Shown: positions 35,120-48,611 of the stretch, piece after piece
Position numbering within the stretch: position 1 is the stretch's first letter
Layout: the number at the start of each line of letters is the position of its first letter
NCBI RefSeq assembly: GCF_001422285.1
Contig: NZ_LMMO01000003.1
Location: 449,297 to 513,296 of the forward strand
Direction: 5' to 3'
Source of the DNA: Frigoribacterium sp. Leaf263
GTDB lineage: Bacteria; Actinomycetota; Actinomycetes; Actinomycetales; Microbacteriaceae
Length of the DNA stretch: 64,000 bases
Program-made: the position numbers and the translations under genes
Notes under the pieces: model-generated
Seen by the model: only the letters and a program-made list of their open reading frames with translations
The model's database searches: none
What the model was told of the DNA's origin: nothing

Positions 35120-37402
35120 GTGACCGACGTCAGCAACTCCGCGTCCACCGACCGCACCACCGAGCTCGGCGCCATGCGCCTGCCCCAGCTGCAGGCCCTC
35201 GCCTCGTCGCTCGGCATCAGCGGTCTCTCCAAGCTCCGCAAGGGCGACCTCGTCGCCGCCATCGCCGCGACCGAGGCCGCCGCGATGACCGGCACCGTCG
35301 AGGCGCCAGCCGTCGTCGACGCGACTCCGGCCGAGACGGCGGAGTCGGTCGACGCCGCTCAGCCGACCCTCGACGTCGAGACGACCGACGCCGTGGCCGC
35401 CCAGGCGCCTGCAGTCGAGGCGCCCGCCGCCGAGGCCCCGGTCGTCGAGGCCCCTGTCTCCGAGGCTCCGGCCACCAAGCGCCGCGGCTCGCGTCGGGCG
35501 TCCTCCGCCGCGGGCGCTCCCGCCCAGCGGGGCGCGACCGACCACCTCAACGCCGGTCAGACCGGCACGGCTCCTCTCGTGGCCGAGGCCGCGCCCGAGG
35601 TCTCCGCCCCGGTCGAGTCGGCACCGGAGGTCGCGACGACGACCGTTCCGACCGGATCCGAGTCCTCGTCGTCCGTCGAGACCGAGGCGCCCGTCGCCGC
35701 CGAGACGCCGGCCGAGCGCCCGACGCGCAGTCGTCGCGGGTCTCGTCGAGCCACAGACGCCAGCGTCGCCGCGGCCCAGGCGCCCGCAGCGTCGACGGAC
35801 GCCGCTCCGGCGCCGACGAGCGCCCCCGAGGCGGGCACCGACGCCCGTACCGAGGGCGAGGGCGGCGAGCAGAACGGCTCCGACGATCAGAACGATCAGA
35901 ACGGTCAGCAGGGCGGCGGTCGTCGCAGCCGCAACCGCAACCGCGGCGACCGGAAGAACGGCCAGAACGCCCAGAACGCCCAGAACGGCCAGACCGCCCA
36001 GACCGACGGCGCCCGCTCCGACGAGCAGTCGAAGCAGCAGAGCACGGGCGACAGGAACGACGGCGCCCGGGGCGACCAGCAGCCCGCCGGCGCGCAGGGC
36101 TCCGGTCAGCAGAACGGTCAGCAGAACGGCCAGCAGAACGACGAGGGCGGCCGTCAGGGTCGCGGGCGTCAGCGTGATCGGAAGCGCGGTCGCGGCGCGA
36201 CGCAGAACGACGAGTTCGAGCCGGAGATCACCGAGGACGACGTCCTCATCCCCGTCGCGGGCATCCTCGACGTCCTCGAGAACTACGCGTTCGTCCGCAC
36301 CACCGGCTACCTGCCCGGAGCCAGCGACGTCTACGTGTCGCTCGGTCAGGTCAAGAAGTACTTCCTGCGCAAGGGCGACGCGGTCGTCGGCGCGATCCGT
36401 CAGCCGCGCGAGGGCGAGCAGGGCCAGGGGCGTCAGAAGTACAACGCCATCGTCCGCATCGACTCGATCAACGGCCAGCCGGTCGACGAGGCGGCCAAGC
36501 GCGTCGAGTTCAACAAGCTGACCCCGCTCTACCCGCAGGAGCGCCTGCGTCTCGAGACGGAGCCGCAGAAGCTGTCGACCCGCATCATCGACCTCGTGGC
36601 GCCGATCGGCAAGGGGCAGCGCGGGCTGATCGTCTCGCCGCCGAAGGCGGGCAAGACGCTCGTGCTGCAGGCCATCGCGAACTCGATCGCCAAGAACAAC
36701 CCCGAGGTCCACCTCATGGTCGTCCTCGTCGACGAGCGACCCGAAGAGGTCACCGACATGCAGCGCACCGTCAAGGGCGAGGTCATCGCCTCGACCTTCG
36801 ATCGTCCCGCCGAAGACCACACCACGGTCGCCGAGCTGGCCATCGAGCGCGCCAAGCGTCTCGTCGAGCTCGGTCACGACGTCGTCGTGCTCCTCGACTC
36901 GATCACGCGCCTCGGTCGCGCCTACAACCTCTCGGCTCCGGCCTCGGGCCGCGTGCTCTCGGGCGGCGTCGACTCGTCGGCGCTCTACCCGCCCAAGCGC
37001 TTCTTCGGCGCGGCGCGCAACATCGAGAACGGCGGCTCGCTGACGATCCTCGCCACGGCGCTCGTCGAGACGGGTTCGAAGATGGACGAGGTGATCTTCG
37101 AGGAGTTCAAGGGCACCGGCAACATGGAGCTGCGTCTGTCGCGTCACCTGGCCGACAAGCGCATCTTCCCGGCGGTCGACGTCAACGCGTCGGGCACCCG
37201 CCGCGAGGAGATGCTCCTCAGCCCCGACGAGGTCAAGATCACCTGGCGCCTGCGTCGGGCCCTCGCGGGTCTCGACCAGCAGAAGGCGCTCGAGATCGTC
37301 CTCGGCAACCTGCGCGAGACGCAGAGCAACGTCGAGTTCCTCGTCCAGGTGCAGAAGTCGGTGCCGGCGAACGGCCACGACAACGGCCACAAGGAGCACT
37401 AA
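35120..37402 (+). CDS. rho: Transcription termination factor Rho with a very large N-terminal insertion
   Basis: A 760-residue Rho (about 420 is usual). Residues 8-52 form the SAP-like N domain ([20 protein letters not shown]). Residues about 55-250 are disordered Ala/Glu/Pro/Val/Thr-rich, and about 250-354 are Asn/Gln/Arg/Gly-rich with repeated NGQ/NAQ units. The RNA-binding cold-shock domain begins near 375 ([20 protein letters not shown]). The hexameric motor carries Walker A SPPKAGKT near 510, [16 protein letters not shown] and the arginine region [16 protein letters not shown]. The start is GTG 35120 with AAAGGA about nine bases upstream. Large insertions are known in actinobacterial Rho. 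Confidence 0.96.
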   Translation: MTDVSNSASTDRTTELGAMRLPQLQALASSLGISGLSKLRKGDLVAAIAATEAAAMTGTVEAPAVVDATPAETAESVDAAQPTLDVETTDAVAAQAPAVEAPAAEAPVVEAPVSEAPATKRRGSRRASSAAGAPAQRGATDHLNAGQTGTAPLVAEAAPEVSAPVESAPEVATTTVPTGSESSSSVETEAPVAAETPAERPTRSRRGSRRATDASVAAAQAPAASTDAAPAPTSAPEAGTDARTEGEGGEQNGSDDQNDQNGQQGGGRRSRNRNRGDRKNGQNAQNAQNGQTAQTDGARSDEQSKQQSTGDRNDGARGDQQPAGAQGSGQQNGQQNGQQNDEGGRQGRGRQRDRKRGRGATQNDEFEPEITEDDVLIPVAGILDVLENYAFVRTTGYLPGASDVYVSLGQVKKYFLRKGDAVVGAIRQPREGEQGQGRQKYNAIVRIDSINGQPVDEAAKRVEFNKLTPLYPQERLRLETEPQKLSTRIIDLVAPIGKGQRGLIVSPPKAGKTLVLQAIANSIAKNNPEVHLMVVLVDERPEEVTDMQRTVKGEVIASTFDRPAEDHTTVAELAIERAKRLVELGHDVVVLLDSITRLGRAYNLSAPASGRVLSGGVDSSALYPPKRFFGAARNIENGGSLTILATALVETGSKMDEVIFEEFKGTGNMELRLSRHLADKRIFPAVDVNASGTRREEMLLSPDEVKITWRLRRALAGLDQQKALEIVLGNLRETQSNVEFLVQVQKSVPANGHDNGHKEH

Positions 37403-37404
37403 CA

Positions 37405-38487
37405 GTGTTCGAGTCGGTGGCGGTGCTGCTGGCCGAGCACGACGCTCTCCAGACCCAGCTCAGTGATCCCGCGGTGCACGCCGATGCGGCGCGCGCCAAG
37501 AGGATCAATCGGCGCTACGCCGAGCTCAGCCGGATCGTGGCGGCGCACTCGGCCTGGCAGCAGGCGGGCGACGACCTCGAGGCGGCCCGCGAGCTCGCCA
37601 AGGAGGACGAGGCGTTCGCCGACGAGGTGCCCGCTCTCGAGCAGGGTCTCGAGGAGTCCCAGGAGCGCCTCCGGCGACTGCTGATCCCTCGCGACCCCGA
37701 CGACGGTCGCGACGTCATCATGGAGATCAAGGGAGGCGAAGGAGGCGCGGAGAGCGCCCTCTTCGCCGCCGACCTCCTGCGCATGTACCTCCACTTCGCC
37801 GAGTCGCGCGGCTGGAAGACCGAGATGATCCAGAGCGACGACTCCGATCTGGGCGGCTACAAGAACGTCCAGGTCGCGATCAAGTCGAATGCCAGCGACC
37901 CGTCGCAGGGCGTCTGGGCGCACCTCAAGTACGAGGGCGGCGTGCACCGCGTCCAGCGGGTGCCGGCCACCGAGTCGCAGGGGCGCATCCACACCTCGAC
38001 GACGGGCGTCCTCGTCTTCCCCGAGGTCGACGCGCCCGAAGAGGTCGAGATCAACCAGAACGACCTCAAGATCGACGTCTACCGCTCGAGCGGCCCCGGG
38101 GGCCAGTCGGTCAACACGACCGACTCCGCCGTCCGCATCACGCACCTCCCCACCGGGATCGTCGTCGCGATGCAGAACGAGAAGAGCCAGCTGCAGAACC
38201 GCGAGGCCGGCATGCGGGTCCTGCGGGCCCGCATCCTGGCCCGTCAGCAGGAGGAGCAGGCGGCGATCGCCTCCGACGCCCGCAAGAGCCAGATCCGGGG
38301 GATGGACCGCTCCGAGCGGATCCGCACGTACAACTTCCCCGAGAACCGGATCGCCGACCACCGCACGGGCTACAAGGCCTACAACCTGGATGCCGTGATG
38401 GACGGCGCGCTCGGCGCGGTCATCGACTCGTGCATCCAGGCCGACGAGGAGGCTCGCCTGGCCGAGATCGGCGACACCGCGTCGTGA
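37405..38487 (+). CDS. prfA: Peptide chain release factor 1
   Basis: A 360-residue class I release factor reading UAA and UAG. The GGQ tripeptide is in [20 protein letters not shown] (residue about 233). The RF1-specific codon-reading PxT is in [15 protein letters not shown], which separates it from RF2. The start is GTG 37405 two bases after the rho stop, so it is probably read from the rho message. Its stop overlaps the start of prmC, whose product methylates the GGQ Gln, a functional pairing conserved widely. Confidence 0.97.
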   Translation: MFESVAVLLAEHDALQTQLSDPAVHADAARAKRINRRYAELSRIVAAHSAWQQAGDDLEAARELAKEDEAFADEVPALEQGLEESQERLRRLLIPRDPDDGRDVIMEIKGGEGGAESALFAADLLRMYLHFAESRGWKTEMIQSDDSDLGGYKNVQVAIKSNASDPSQGVWAHLKYEGGVHRVQRVPATESQGRIHTSTTGVLVFPEVDAPEEVEINQNDLKIDVYRSSGPGGQSVNTTDSAVRITHLPTGIVVAMQNEKSQLQNREAGMRVLRARILARQQEEQAAIASDARKSQIRGMDRSERIRTYNFPENRIADHRTGYKAYNLDAVMDGALGAVIDSCIQADEEARLAEIGDTAS

Positions 38488-39371
38488 CCGGCCCGGCCCT
38501 CGCGGCGTTCGCCTCGGTCAGCACCGTCGACTCCGCTCTTCAGGCGGCAGAGGCGGTGCTGGCCGGTGCGGGGGTGCCCAGCCCCCGGGTCGACGCCGAG
38601 CTCCTCGTCTCGCACGTCACGGGTCTCGGCCGCGGGGTGGTCCGGGCCAGGGCGGTCACCCGGGCACCGCTTCCGGACGACGCCGTCGCCGCGCTGTCCG
38701 AGGTCGTCTCGCGCCGCGCCTCCCGGGAGCCCTTGCAGCACATCACGGGGACGGCGGCCTTCCGGTCGCTCACGCTCCAGGTGGGCCCCGGGGTCTTCGT
38801 GCCCCGTCCCGAGACCGAGGGCGTGGCGCAGATCGCGATCGACGCACTGCGCGCCGTCGCGGCCGAGCACCCCCTTGCCGTCGATCTCGGCACCGGCAGC
38901 GGAGCCCTCGCGCTCGCCCTCGCGACCGAGGTCCCGCACGCCGTCGTGACCGCGGTCGAGCTGTCGCCCGAGGCGGCCGTCTGGACCCGGCGCAACATCG
39001 CCTCGGTCGGCGCCGAGGTCCGGCTCGTCGAGGGCGATCTCGCGGATGCTCTGCCCGAGCTCGACGGCACCGTCTCCGTCGTGGTGTCGAACCCGCCGTA
39101 CGTGCCGCTCGGAATGGTGCCGCGCGACCCCGAGGTGCGTCTGCACGATCCGTCCCTCGCGCTCTACGGCGGTGAGGACGGCCTCGACGTCGTCCGCGCC
39201 CTCTCGCTCACGGCGAAGCGTCTCCTGCACACCGGGGGAGTGCTCGTCATCGAGCACGGCGAGCTCCAAGGAGGCGCGATCCGGGAGATCCTGCAGGCCG
39301 ACGGCTGGCGACGGCCCGAGACCACGACCGACCTCACCGGGCGCGACCGGGCGACGACGGCGGTGCGCTGA
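38484..39371 (+). CDS. prmC: Release factor glutamine methyltransferase
   Basis: A 295-residue SAM-dependent methyltransferase that modifies the GGQ glutamine of release factors. The helical N domain ends near [12 protein letters not shown]. The SAM motif is [16 protein letters not shown], and the substrate-binding [12 protein letters not shown] contains the NPPY signature. GTG 38484 overlaps the prfA stop by 4 bp. It lacks a HemK fusion or other extra domain. Confidence 0.95.
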   Translation: MTGPALAAFASVSTVDSALQAAEAVLAGAGVPSPRVDAELLVSHVTGLGRGVVRARAVTRAPLPDDAVAALSEVVSRRASREPLQHITGTAAFRSLTLQVGPGVFVPRPETEGVAQIAIDALRAVAAEHPLAVDLGTGSGALALALATEVPHAVVTAVELSPEAAVWTRRNIASVGAEVRLVEGDLADALPELDGTVSVVVSNPPYVPLGMVPRDPEVRLHDPSLALYGGEDGLDVVRALSLTAKRLLHTGGVLVIEHGELQGGAIREILQADGWRRPETTTDLTGRDRATTAVR

Positions 39372-39394
39372 GCGGGCGTTGCGGTCCGTCGCAC

Positions 39395-39400
39395 TACTAT
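39395..39400 (+). promoter_or_regulatory. -10 element upstream of the Sua5/TsaC-like gene
   Basis: TACTAT, nine bases before the ATG at 39410, giving a nearly leaderless transcript in addition to read-through from prmC (38 bp upstream). Confidence 0.5.
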
Positions 39401-39409
39401 CGACAGGTC

Positions 39410-40087
39410 ATGGCCTCTCTCTACGACTGCTCCGTCGACTCCGAGCTGCTCGCCGGCATGCGTCTCGCGCGCACGGCCGTGGGCCGCGGTGAGCTCGTCG
39501 TCCTGCCCACCGACACCGTGTACGGGGTCGGCGCCGACGCGTTCGACGCGTCCGCCGTCCAGCGTCTTCTCGACGCCAAGGGGCGGGGGCGTCAGTCGCC
39601 GCCGCCCGTGCTCATCAAGGGTCTCGACACGCTCGCCGCACTCACGGCGTCGGTCCCCGACGTGGTCCGCCCCCTGCTCGACGAGTTCTGGCCGGGGCCG
39701 CTGACCGTCATCTTCCGCGCCCAGCCGTCGCTCACCTGGGATCTCGGCGAGACTCGCGGCACGGTCGCGTTGCGCATGCCGAGCCACCCGCTGGCCCTCG
39801 AGCTCCTCGAGGAGACGGGACCGCTCGCGGTCTCGAGCGCCAACCTCACCGGTCGTCCGGCGGCGACGACCGCCGACGAGGCCCGGGCCATGCTGGGCGA
39901 CTCCGTCTCGGTGTACCTGGAGGCCGGCGTGGTCGGTTCCGACTACGAGCGTCGGCCGGGGGCCAACACCGGCTCGACCATCGTCGATGCGACCGCGGCC
40001 GACGACGGCGTCCTCCGCATCGTCCGGCACGGCGTGCTCGCCGACACCGAGATCACGCGCGTCGTCGGGGTCGACGCGATCGCGTGA
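39410..40087 (+). CDS. L-threonylcarbamoyladenylate synthase (Sua5/YrdC/TsaC-type)
   Basis: A 225-residue YrdC-domain enzyme making threonylcarbamoyl-AMP from threonine, bicarbonate and ATP for t6A tRNA modification. Family blocks are LVVLPTDTVYGVGADAFD, then the Lys/Arg-rich KGRGRQSPPPVLI (canonical KxR), FWPGPLTVIF, VALRMPSHPLA and VSSANLTGRPA. No C-terminal Sua5 domain is present, as expected for TsaC. It sits between prmC and a WecA-type gene; its stop overlaps the WecA-type start. Confidence 0.9.
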   Translation: MASLYDCSVDSELLAGMRLARTAVGRGELVVLPTDTVYGVGADAFDASAVQRLLDAKGRGRQSPPPVLIKGLDTLAALTASVPDVVRPLLDEFWPGPLTVIFRAQPSLTWDLGETRGTVALRMPSHPLALELLEETGPLAVSSANLTGRPAATTADEARAMLGDSVSVYLEAGVVGSDYERRPGANTGSTIVDATAADDGVLRIVRHGVLADTEITRVVGVDAIA

Positions 40088-41364
40088 GGTACTACCTGCT
40101 CGCGATGGCCATCGCGGCAGCGGTCAGCTTCGTCATGTCGGTCGCGGCGTGGCGGCTCGGACTCAAGTACAAGATCTACCCGACGATCCGCGAGCGGGAC
40201 GTCCACAAGACCCCGACGCCGAGACTGGGCGGAGTCGCGATGTGGACGGGCGTCGTCGTGGCCCTGCTCTCCGCCTGGTTCCTGTTCCCGCTCATCTCCG
40301 ACGTCGACTACTTCCGACTCGTCTTCGCCGACGCTGGGCCTCCGCTCGCGATCATCGCGGCCGCGACGATCATCGTGGTCATCGGCGTCGTCGACGATCT
40401 CTACGACCTCGACTGGATGACGAAGCTGGCCGGCCAGATCATCGCCGCCGGGGTGCTGGCCTGGCAGGGGGTCCAGCTGGTCTCCCTGCCGCTCGGCGGC
40501 AGTCTCGCCATCGGCTCGCCCTACATGTCGCTGATCCTGACCATCCTCGCGGTCGTGCTCGTCATGAACGCGGTCAACTTCATCGACGGTCTCGACGGCC
40601 TCGTCGCGGGCGTGGCGATCGTCGCGAACGGCGTGTTCTTCGTCTACAGCTTCGTCATCTCCATCACCATCGGCCAGACCGAGTACTTCAACCTCGCGGC
40701 TCTCATCTCCGCCGTGCTGATCGGAGCCTGCCTCGGATTCCTGCCCTTGAACTGGCATCCCGCGCGGCTGTTCATGGGCGACGCCGGGGCGCTGCTGACC
40801 GGTCTGCTCATGGCCACGAGCGCGATCTCCGTGACCGGCCAGATCGACCCGGCCCAGATCTCGCGGACGGCGCTGCTGCCGGCGTTCATCCCGATCCTCC
40901 TGCCCTTCGCCATCCTCATCGTGCCGTTGCTCGACTTCGGCCTCGCCGTGCTCCGCCGGGTGAGCGCCGGCAAGTCGCCGTTCACGGCCGATCGCAAGCA
41001 CCTGCATCATCGACTCCTCGACATGGGCCACTCCCACTTCCAGGCCGTCCTGATCTTCTACGCCTGGACGGTCGTCGTCGCGGTGGGCTGCCTGATGTTC
41101 CTCTTCGTCAAGCCGACCTACTTCGTCGTGATCTTCCTGGGGGTCGGTCTCGTCTCCTGCACCGCCGTGACCCTGGCGCCGCTCAGCAGGCGCAAGCGCG
41201 TCGAGATGGCGGTGCAGGCCACGAGCAGCGACGAGCTCCAGGTGACGGAGTCCGACCGCTTCGACCCGCTCGACGAGGCCGCATCCGCCCTCGACCCCGC
41301 CGATACCGACACGGCCGCCCAGGCCGCGGTCCCCGAACTCTCACCACCGAAGGAACACCCATGA
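40084..41364 (+). CDS. WecA/TagO-type undecaprenyl-phosphate sugar-1-phosphate transferase
   Basis: A 426-residue polytopic membrane enzyme (about ten or eleven helices) of the MraY/WecA family, which loads a sugar phosphate onto the lipid carrier to start a cell-wall glycopolymer. It has the DD motif VVDDLYDLDWMTKLAGQ and the NFIDGLDGLVAG catalytic loop, and its C-terminal cytoplasmic KHLHHRLLDMGHSH carries the HIHH-type motif typical of WecA. A disordered tail of about 60 residues follows. GTG 40084 overlaps the previous stop; its stop overlaps the AtpI-like start. Confidence 0.92.
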   Translation: MRYYLLAMAIAAAVSFVMSVAAWRLGLKYKIYPTIRERDVHKTPTPRLGGVAMWTGVVVALLSAWFLFPLISDVDYFRLVFADAGPPLAIIAAATIIVVIGVVDDLYDLDWMTKLAGQIIAAGVLAWQGVQLVSLPLGGSLAIGSPYMSLILTILAVVLVMNAVNFIDGLDGLVAGVAIVANGVFFVYSFVISITIGQTEYFNLAALISAVLIGACLGFLPLNWHPARLFMGDAGALLTGLLMATSAISVTGQIDPAQISRTALLPAFIPILLPFAILIVPLLDFGLAVLRRVSAGKSPFTADRKHLHHRLLDMGHSHFQAVLIFYAWTVVVAVGCLMFLFVKPTYFVVIFLGVGLVSCTAVTLAPLSRRKRVEMAVQATSSDELQVTESDRFDPLDEAASALDPADTDTAAQAAVPELSPPKEHP

Positions 41365-41789
41365 AAGACGCCCGATCGATCTTCGTCCAGGTGCTGCGCT
41401 ACACGGCGATCCTGGCCCTCGTCATCGCCGTCGTCGGAGGAGGCGCGGGGTACCTCGCCGCCGGAGCCGACGGTCTCTGGAGCGCTCTCCTGGGGACGGG
41501 GCTCGCCGTGCTGTTCGCGGGCATCACGGCGGCGAGCATGCTCGTCGCTATCCGCTTCGAGCTCGCGGCGTTCTTCGGCATCGTCATGGGCGCCTGGCTG
41601 CTCAAGCTCGTGATCTTCATCGCGTTGCTCGTCCTGGTGCGCGATCAGCCCTTCGTCGACGACGTCGTCCTCTTCCTCTCGCTCGTGGTCTCGATCGTGG
41701 GCACGCTGGCGATCGACGCCCTGGTGGTCGTCAGGGGTCGCCTGTCGCACGTCAGCGACGCGACGCTGCCCCCCGCTCCGCGGGACTGA
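41361..41789 (+). CDS. AtpI-like membrane protein
   Basis: A 142-residue protein with four hydrophobic segments, placed directly before atpB, the usual site of the ATP synthase assembly factor AtpI. The sequence is diverged from Escherichia coli AtpI, but the pattern (ILALVIAVVGGGAGYLA, LLGTGLAVLFAGITAAS, FFGIVMGAWLLKLVIFIALLVLV as successive helices) and the position support the call. ATG 41361 overlaps the WecA-type stop with GAAGGA as ribosome-binding site. The atp promoter lies 85 bp downstream, so atpI may be expressed separately. Confidence 0.75.
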   Translation: MKDARSIFVQVLRYTAILALVIAVVGGGAGYLAAGADGLWSALLGTGLAVLFAGITAASMLVAIRFELAAFFGIVMGAWLLKLVIFIALLVLVRDQPFVDDVVLFLSLVVSIVGTLAIDALVVVRGRLSHVSDATLPPAPRD

Positions 41790-41873
41790 CAGCCCACCCA
41801 TCGGATGGTGCCAGCGAACACTGCAGCTGGTGAAATAAGCTCCGCCGATTCGTGTCCGTGAGCTTTCACTTGG

Positions 41874-41879
41874 TAGAGT
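41874..41879 (+). promoter_or_regulatory. Candidate -10 of the atp operon
   Basis: TAGAGT in the 164-bp gap between the AtpI-like gene and atpB, within a relatively AT-richer patch. The -35 is weak. Predicted leader is about 70 to 110 bases depending on the atpB start. Confidence 0.4.
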
Positions 41880-41953
41880 ATTGACCGTTCCCCGGCCGCG
41901 ATTCTCTGCGGGTCATCGGATGACAACCCCACTCATCGTCGCGACACTTCAGG

Positions 41954-43089
<1,136 letters not shown>

Positions 43090-43109
43090 TTAGTTAGGAC
43101 GACACACCG

Positions 43110-43670
43110 ATGATCGAGAAGATCCTCGCGGCCGAAGGCGGTGCTCCCGAAGGGGCCGCCATCTTCTTCCCCGCTGACTACGACATCCTCTGGTCACTCG
43201 TCGTCTTCGTGGTCATCGCTGCGTTCTTCGGGATCTTCGCGATCCCGAGGTTCCGCAAGATCCTCGACGAGCGTGCCGAGAAGATCGAGGGCGGCATCAA
43301 GCACGCCGAGGCCGCTCAGGCCGAGGCCGCCGTGGCCCTCGACGAGTACAAGAAGCAGCTCGCCGACGCACGTGCCGAGGCGGCGCGCATCCGTGAGGCT
43401 GCGCGAGCCGAGGGCAACGAGATCCTCGCCGAGCTCAAGCAGCAGGCTCAGGCGGACGCCGACCGCATCACCGCATCGGCGCACGCTCAGATCGAGGCCG
43501 AGCGCCAGGCCGCCGTCGCGTCCCTCCGCGCCGAGGTCGGATCGCTCGCGATCGACCTCGCGTCGGGTGTCATCGGCGAGTCGTTGAACGACGACGCCAA
43601 GGCGTCGGCGGTCGTCGACCGTTTCCTGGCCGACCTCGAGGCCGACCAGAACGCTAAGGCGGGCAGCTGA
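43110..43670 (+). CDS. atpF: F1Fo ATP synthase subunit b
   Basis: A 186-residue peripheral-stalk subunit with one N-terminal membrane helix (ILWSLVVFVVIAAFFGIFAI) and a long Ala/Glu/Arg/Lys coiled coil that reaches the F1 head. The beginning of the coil (KILDERAEKIEGGI) is a family hallmark. Only one b gene is present, so the stalk is a b2 homodimer. It has a 20-bp gap after atpE and a 2-bp gap before atpH. Confidence 0.96.
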   Translation: MIEKILAAEGGAPEGAAIFFPADYDILWSLVVFVVIAAFFGIFAIPRFRKILDERAEKIEGGIKHAEAAQAEAAVALDEYKKQLADARAEAARIREAARAEGNEILAELKQQAQADADRITASAHAQIEAERQAAVASLRAEVGSLAIDLASGVIGESLNDDAKASAVVDRFLADLEADQNAKAGS

Positions 43671-43672
43671 CG

Positions 43673-44467
43673 ATGGGTTCCATGTCCCGAGAGGCCCTCG
43701 GGTCGGCGCGGTCCGTCCTCGCCGACCTGGGTGGCTCCGCCGACCTGACCACCGGCGAGCAGCTGCTCGACGCTGGTCGGGTCATCGGCGGCTCCGTCCA
43801 GCTGCAGGCGTACTTCTCCGACCCGTCGACCGACGTGGCCGTCAAGAAGCAGCTCGTCGACCGGCTCTTCGGGTCGTTCTCCGAGGCCGCACGGGCGCTG
43901 CTCGTCTCGGTCGTCGGCAGCCGCTGGTCGTCATCGCGCGACCTGCTCGCCGGCATCGAAGAGCTCGGGTTCCGGGTGATCGCCTTCAGTGCTCCGCAAG
44001 ACAGCAGCATCGAGAACGAGCTCTTCGGCTTCGACGCCGTGGTCCGATCCGACGCCCGCCTCGAGCTGGCGATCGGGACGAAGCTGAGCGACGCATCGGC
44101 CAAGGCCGGTCTCGTCCAGCGTCTCCTCGGCGACAAGGCGAGCCCGCAGACGCTGGCCATCGTGTCGCACCTGGTGCGTCAGCCGCGTGGCCGACGGATC
44201 GGCGAACTGCTACGCACGGCCGCCGAGATCGTGGCGGACCAGTCCGACCAGCTCGTCGCCACCGTGACCAGCGCCACGCGACTGGACACCGCTCACCTCG
44301 GACGCCTCGAGGCGGGCCTGGCCCGTCAGTTCGGGCGTAACCTCCGCATCAACCAGGTCATCGACCCGACGATCATCGGCGGTCTGCGCGTGCAGATCGG
44401 TGACGAGGTCATCGACGGGACCGTCGCGACGAAGCTCAGTCTCCTGCGACTTCAGCTCGCCGGTTAG
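43673..44467 (+). CDS. atpH: F1Fo ATP synthase subunit delta
   Basis: A 264-residue stator subunit that connects the b dimer to the top of F1. It is about 90 residues longer than the E. coli delta, as is usual in actinobacteria. The conserved end block is [29 protein letters not shown] 43673 is the first start after the atpF stop; an ATG nine bases later is an alternative. Confidence 0.95.
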   Translation: MGSMSREALGSARSVLADLGGSADLTTGEQLLDAGRVIGGSVQLQAYFSDPSTDVAVKKQLVDRLFGSFSEAARALLVSVVGSRWSSSRDLLAGIEELGFRVIAFSAPQDSSIENELFGFDAVVRSDARLELAIGTKLSDASAKAGLVQRLLGDKASPQTLAIVSHLVRQPRGRRIGELLRTAAEIVADQSDQLVATVTSATRLDTAHLGRLEAGLARQFGRNLRINQVIDPTIIGGLRVQIGDEVIDGTVATKLSLLRLQLAG

Positions 44468-44528
44468 ACGCGACCTCCCCCACACAGACTCGAGGCCCCC
44501 TGAAGCCTCGCTACGAATAGGAATCACA

Positions 44529-46166
44529 ATGGCAGACATCAAGATCAGCCCCGATGAGATTCGCGATGCTCTCAAGGACTTCGTCTCGTCGTACGAGCCG
44601 TCGAAGGCCTCGACCACCGAGGTCGGTCACGTCACGGACGCCGCCGACGGCATCGCGCACGTCGAGGGTCTCCCGGGCGTCATGGCCAACGAGCTCATCC
44701 GCTTCGCCGACGGGACGCAGGGCCTCGCCCAGAACCTCGACGAGGACGAGATCGGCGCGATCGTGCTGGGTGAGTTCTCCGGCATCGAAGAGGGCATGGA
44801 GGTCACCCGCACGGGTGAGGTCCTGTCCGTCCCCGTCGGCGACGGCTACCTCGGTCGCGTCGTCGACCCGTTGGGCGCCCCCATCGACGGTCTCGGCGAG
44901 ATCGCGACCGAGGGTCGTCGTGCCCTCGAGCTCCAGGCTCCGGGCGTCATGCAGCGCAAGTCGGTGCACGAGCCCATGCAGACCGGCATCAAGGCCATCG
45001 ACGCCATGATCCCCGTCGGTCGTGGACAGCGTCAGCTGATCATCGGCGACCGCCAGACCGGTAAGACGGCCATCGCGATCGACACGATCATCAACCAGAA
45101 GGCCAACTGGGAGTCCGGCGACGAGAACAAGCAGGTCCGCTGCATCTACGTCGCGATCGGCCAGAAGGGCTCCACGATCGCCTCGGTCAAGGGCGCTCTC
45201 GAGGACGCCGGAGCCATGGAGTACACGACGATCGTCGCCGCTCCCGCCTCGGACCCCGCCGGCTTCAAGTACCTGGCCCCGTACACCGGTTCCGCCATCG
45301 GTCAGCACTGGATGTACAGCGGCAAGCACGTCCTCATCATCTTCGACGACCTGTCGAAGCAGGCCGAGGCCTACCGCGCCGTGTCGCTCCTCCTGCGTCG
45401 CCCGCCGGGCCGCGAGGCCTACCCCGGCGACGTGTTCTACCTGCACTCGCGTCTGCTCGAGCGTTGCGCGAAGCTGTCCGACGAGCTGGGCGCCGGTTCG
45501 ATGACGGGTCTCCCGATCATCGAGACGAAGGCGAACGACGTCTCGGCGTACATCCCCACGAACGTCATCTCGATCACCGACGGCCAGATCTTCCTGCAGT
45601 CCGACCTGTTCAACGCGAACCAGCGTCCCGCGGTCGACGTCGGCATCTCGGTCTCGCGCGTCGGTGGCGACGCGCAGGTGAAGTCGATCAAGAAGGTGTC
45701 GGGAACCCTCAAGCTCGAGCTCGCTCAGTACCGTTCGCTCGAGGCCTTCGCGATGTTCGCATCCGACCTCGATGCGGCCAGCCGTCGTCAGCTCGCCCGT
45801 GGTGCCCGTCTGACCGAGCTGCTCAAGCAGCCTCAGTACTCGCCGTACCCCGTCGAAGAGCAGGTCGTCTCGATCTGGGCCGGAACGAACGGCAAGCTCG
45901 ACGAGGTCCCCGTGCCCGACATCCTGCGCTTCGAGCGCGAGCTGCTCGACTACATGGGCCGCAACACCGAGGTCCTCACCAAGCTGCGTGAGACCAACGT
46001 GCTGAGCGACGACATCGTCTCCGCTCTCGACTCGGGCATCGACTCCTTTAAGCAGGAGTTCCAGACGGGCGAGGGCAAGCCCCTGGCGTCCGTCGGGCGC
46101 GAGGAGTTCACGGCGACCGACGCCGACGACGTCAACCAGGAGAAGATCGTCAAGACCAAGCGCTGA
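44529..46166 (+). CDS. atpA: F1Fo ATP synthase subunit alpha
   Basis: A 545-residue regulatory nucleotide-binding subunit of F1. The P-loop is [13 protein letters not shown] (near residue 173), and the conserved arginine-finger region is SSFAM-type (here [25 protein letters not shown] in two halves). The start ATG 44529 has AGGAA seven bases upstream. The C-terminal tail is slightly longer than E. coli. It lies between atpH and atpG in the standard order. Confidence 0.97.
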   Translation: MADIKISPDEIRDALKDFVSSYEPSKASTTEVGHVTDAADGIAHVEGLPGVMANELIRFADGTQGLAQNLDEDEIGAIVLGEFSGIEEGMEVTRTGEVLSVPVGDGYLGRVVDPLGAPIDGLGEIATEGRRALELQAPGVMQRKSVHEPMQTGIKAIDAMIPVGRGQRQLIIGDRQTGKTAIAIDTIINQKANWESGDENKQVRCIYVAIGQKGSTIASVKGALEDAGAMEYTTIVAAPASDPAGFKYLAPYTGSAIGQHWMYSGKHVLIIFDDLSKQAEAYRAVSLLLRRPPGREAYPGDVFYLHSRLLERCAKLSDELGAGSMTGLPIIETKANDVSAYIPTNVISITDGQIFLQSDLFNANQRPAVDVGISVSRVGGDAQVKSIKKVSGTLKLELAQYRSLEAFAMFASDLDAASRRQLARGARLTELLKQPQYSPYPVEEQVVSIWAGTNGKLDEVPVPDILRFERELLDYMGRNTEVLTKLRETNVLSDDIVSALDSGIDSFKQEFQTGEGKPLASVGREEFTATDADDVNQEKIVKTKR

Positions 46167-46209
46167 CGCGCTGTCCGACGATCACGACTGACGAGACAAC
46201 AGGAGAACA

Positions 46210-47109
46210 ATGGGAGCCCAACTCAGGGTCTACCGACAGAGGATCCGCTCCGCGCAGACGACCAAGAAGGTCACCCGCGCGATGGAGCTCATCTCTGCCT
46301 CGCGCATCCAGAAGGCGCAGGCTCGGATGAAGTCCTCGGGTCCGTACTCGCGGGCCATCACCCGCGCGGTGTCGGCCGTGGCGACGTTCTCGGACGTCGA
46401 TCACATCCTCACCACCGAGCCCGACACCATCGAGCGGGCCGCGATCGTGATCTTCACGTCCGATCGCGGCCTCAACGGCGCCTTCAGCTCGAATGCGCTG
46501 AAAGAGAGCGAGCAGCTCGCCGAGCTGCTCCGCAGCCAGGGCAAGGACGTCGTCTTCTACATCGTCGGCCGGAAGGCGCAGAACTACTTCGCCTTCCGCA
46601 AGCGCGACGCCGAGAAGATCTGGACGGGCAACACCGATCAGCCCGAGTTCGCCACGGCGAAGGAGATCGGCGACTCCGTCGTCGAGAAGTTCCTCACCGA
46701 TGCGGCCGAGGGTGGCGTGGATGAGATCCACATCGTCTACAACCGCTTCGTCAACATGGTGAGTCAGGTTCCCGAGGTCGTCCGTCTCCTGCCGCTCGAG
46801 GTCGTCGAGGGCATCGAGGAGCCGGCCGACGACGAGGTCCTCCCGCTGTACGACTTCGAACCGGATCCGACCGAGGTGCTCGACGCACTCCTGCCGGTGT
46901 ACATCGAGAGCCGCATCTTCAACGCCATGCTCCAGTCGGCGGCGTCGGAGCATGCAGCGCGTCAGAAGGCCATGAAGGCGGCCAGCGACAACGCCGACAC
47001 CCTGATCCGCGACTTCACCCGTCTGGCGAACAACGCGCGTCAGGCCGAGATCACGCAGCAGATCTCCGAGATCGTGGGCGGCGCCGACGCCCTCAGCTCG
47101 TCCAAGTAG
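46210..47109 (+). CDS. atpG: F1Fo ATP synthase subunit gamma
   Basis: A 299-residue central-shaft subunit. It has the N-terminal coiled-coil start [29 protein letters not shown] (within residues 9-38) and the C-terminal helix with [31 protein letters not shown], matching gamma exactly in layout. ATG 46210 has AGGAGA five bases upstream. An actinobacterial insertion of about 15 residues is present around [20 protein letters not shown]. Confidence 0.96.
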   Translation: MGAQLRVYRQRIRSAQTTKKVTRAMELISASRIQKAQARMKSSGPYSRAITRAVSAVATFSDVDHILTTEPDTIERAAIVIFTSDRGLNGAFSSNALKESEQLAELLRSQGKDVVFYIVGRKAQNYFAFRKRDAEKIWTGNTDQPEFATAKEIGDSVVEKFLTDAAEGGVDEIHIVYNRFVNMVSQVPEVVRLLPLEVVEGIEEPADDEVLPLYDFEPDPTEVLDALLPVYIESRIFNAMLQSAASEHAARQKAMKAASDNADTLIRDFTRLANNARQAEITQQISEIVGGADALSSSK

Positions 47110-48609
<1,500 letters not shown>

Positions 48610-48611
48610 TC

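Noticed and set aside
35869-36181. CAGAACGG-type repeats in rho as a possible non-coding repeat
   Set aside because: They are in frame and code the N/Q-rich tract of Rho.
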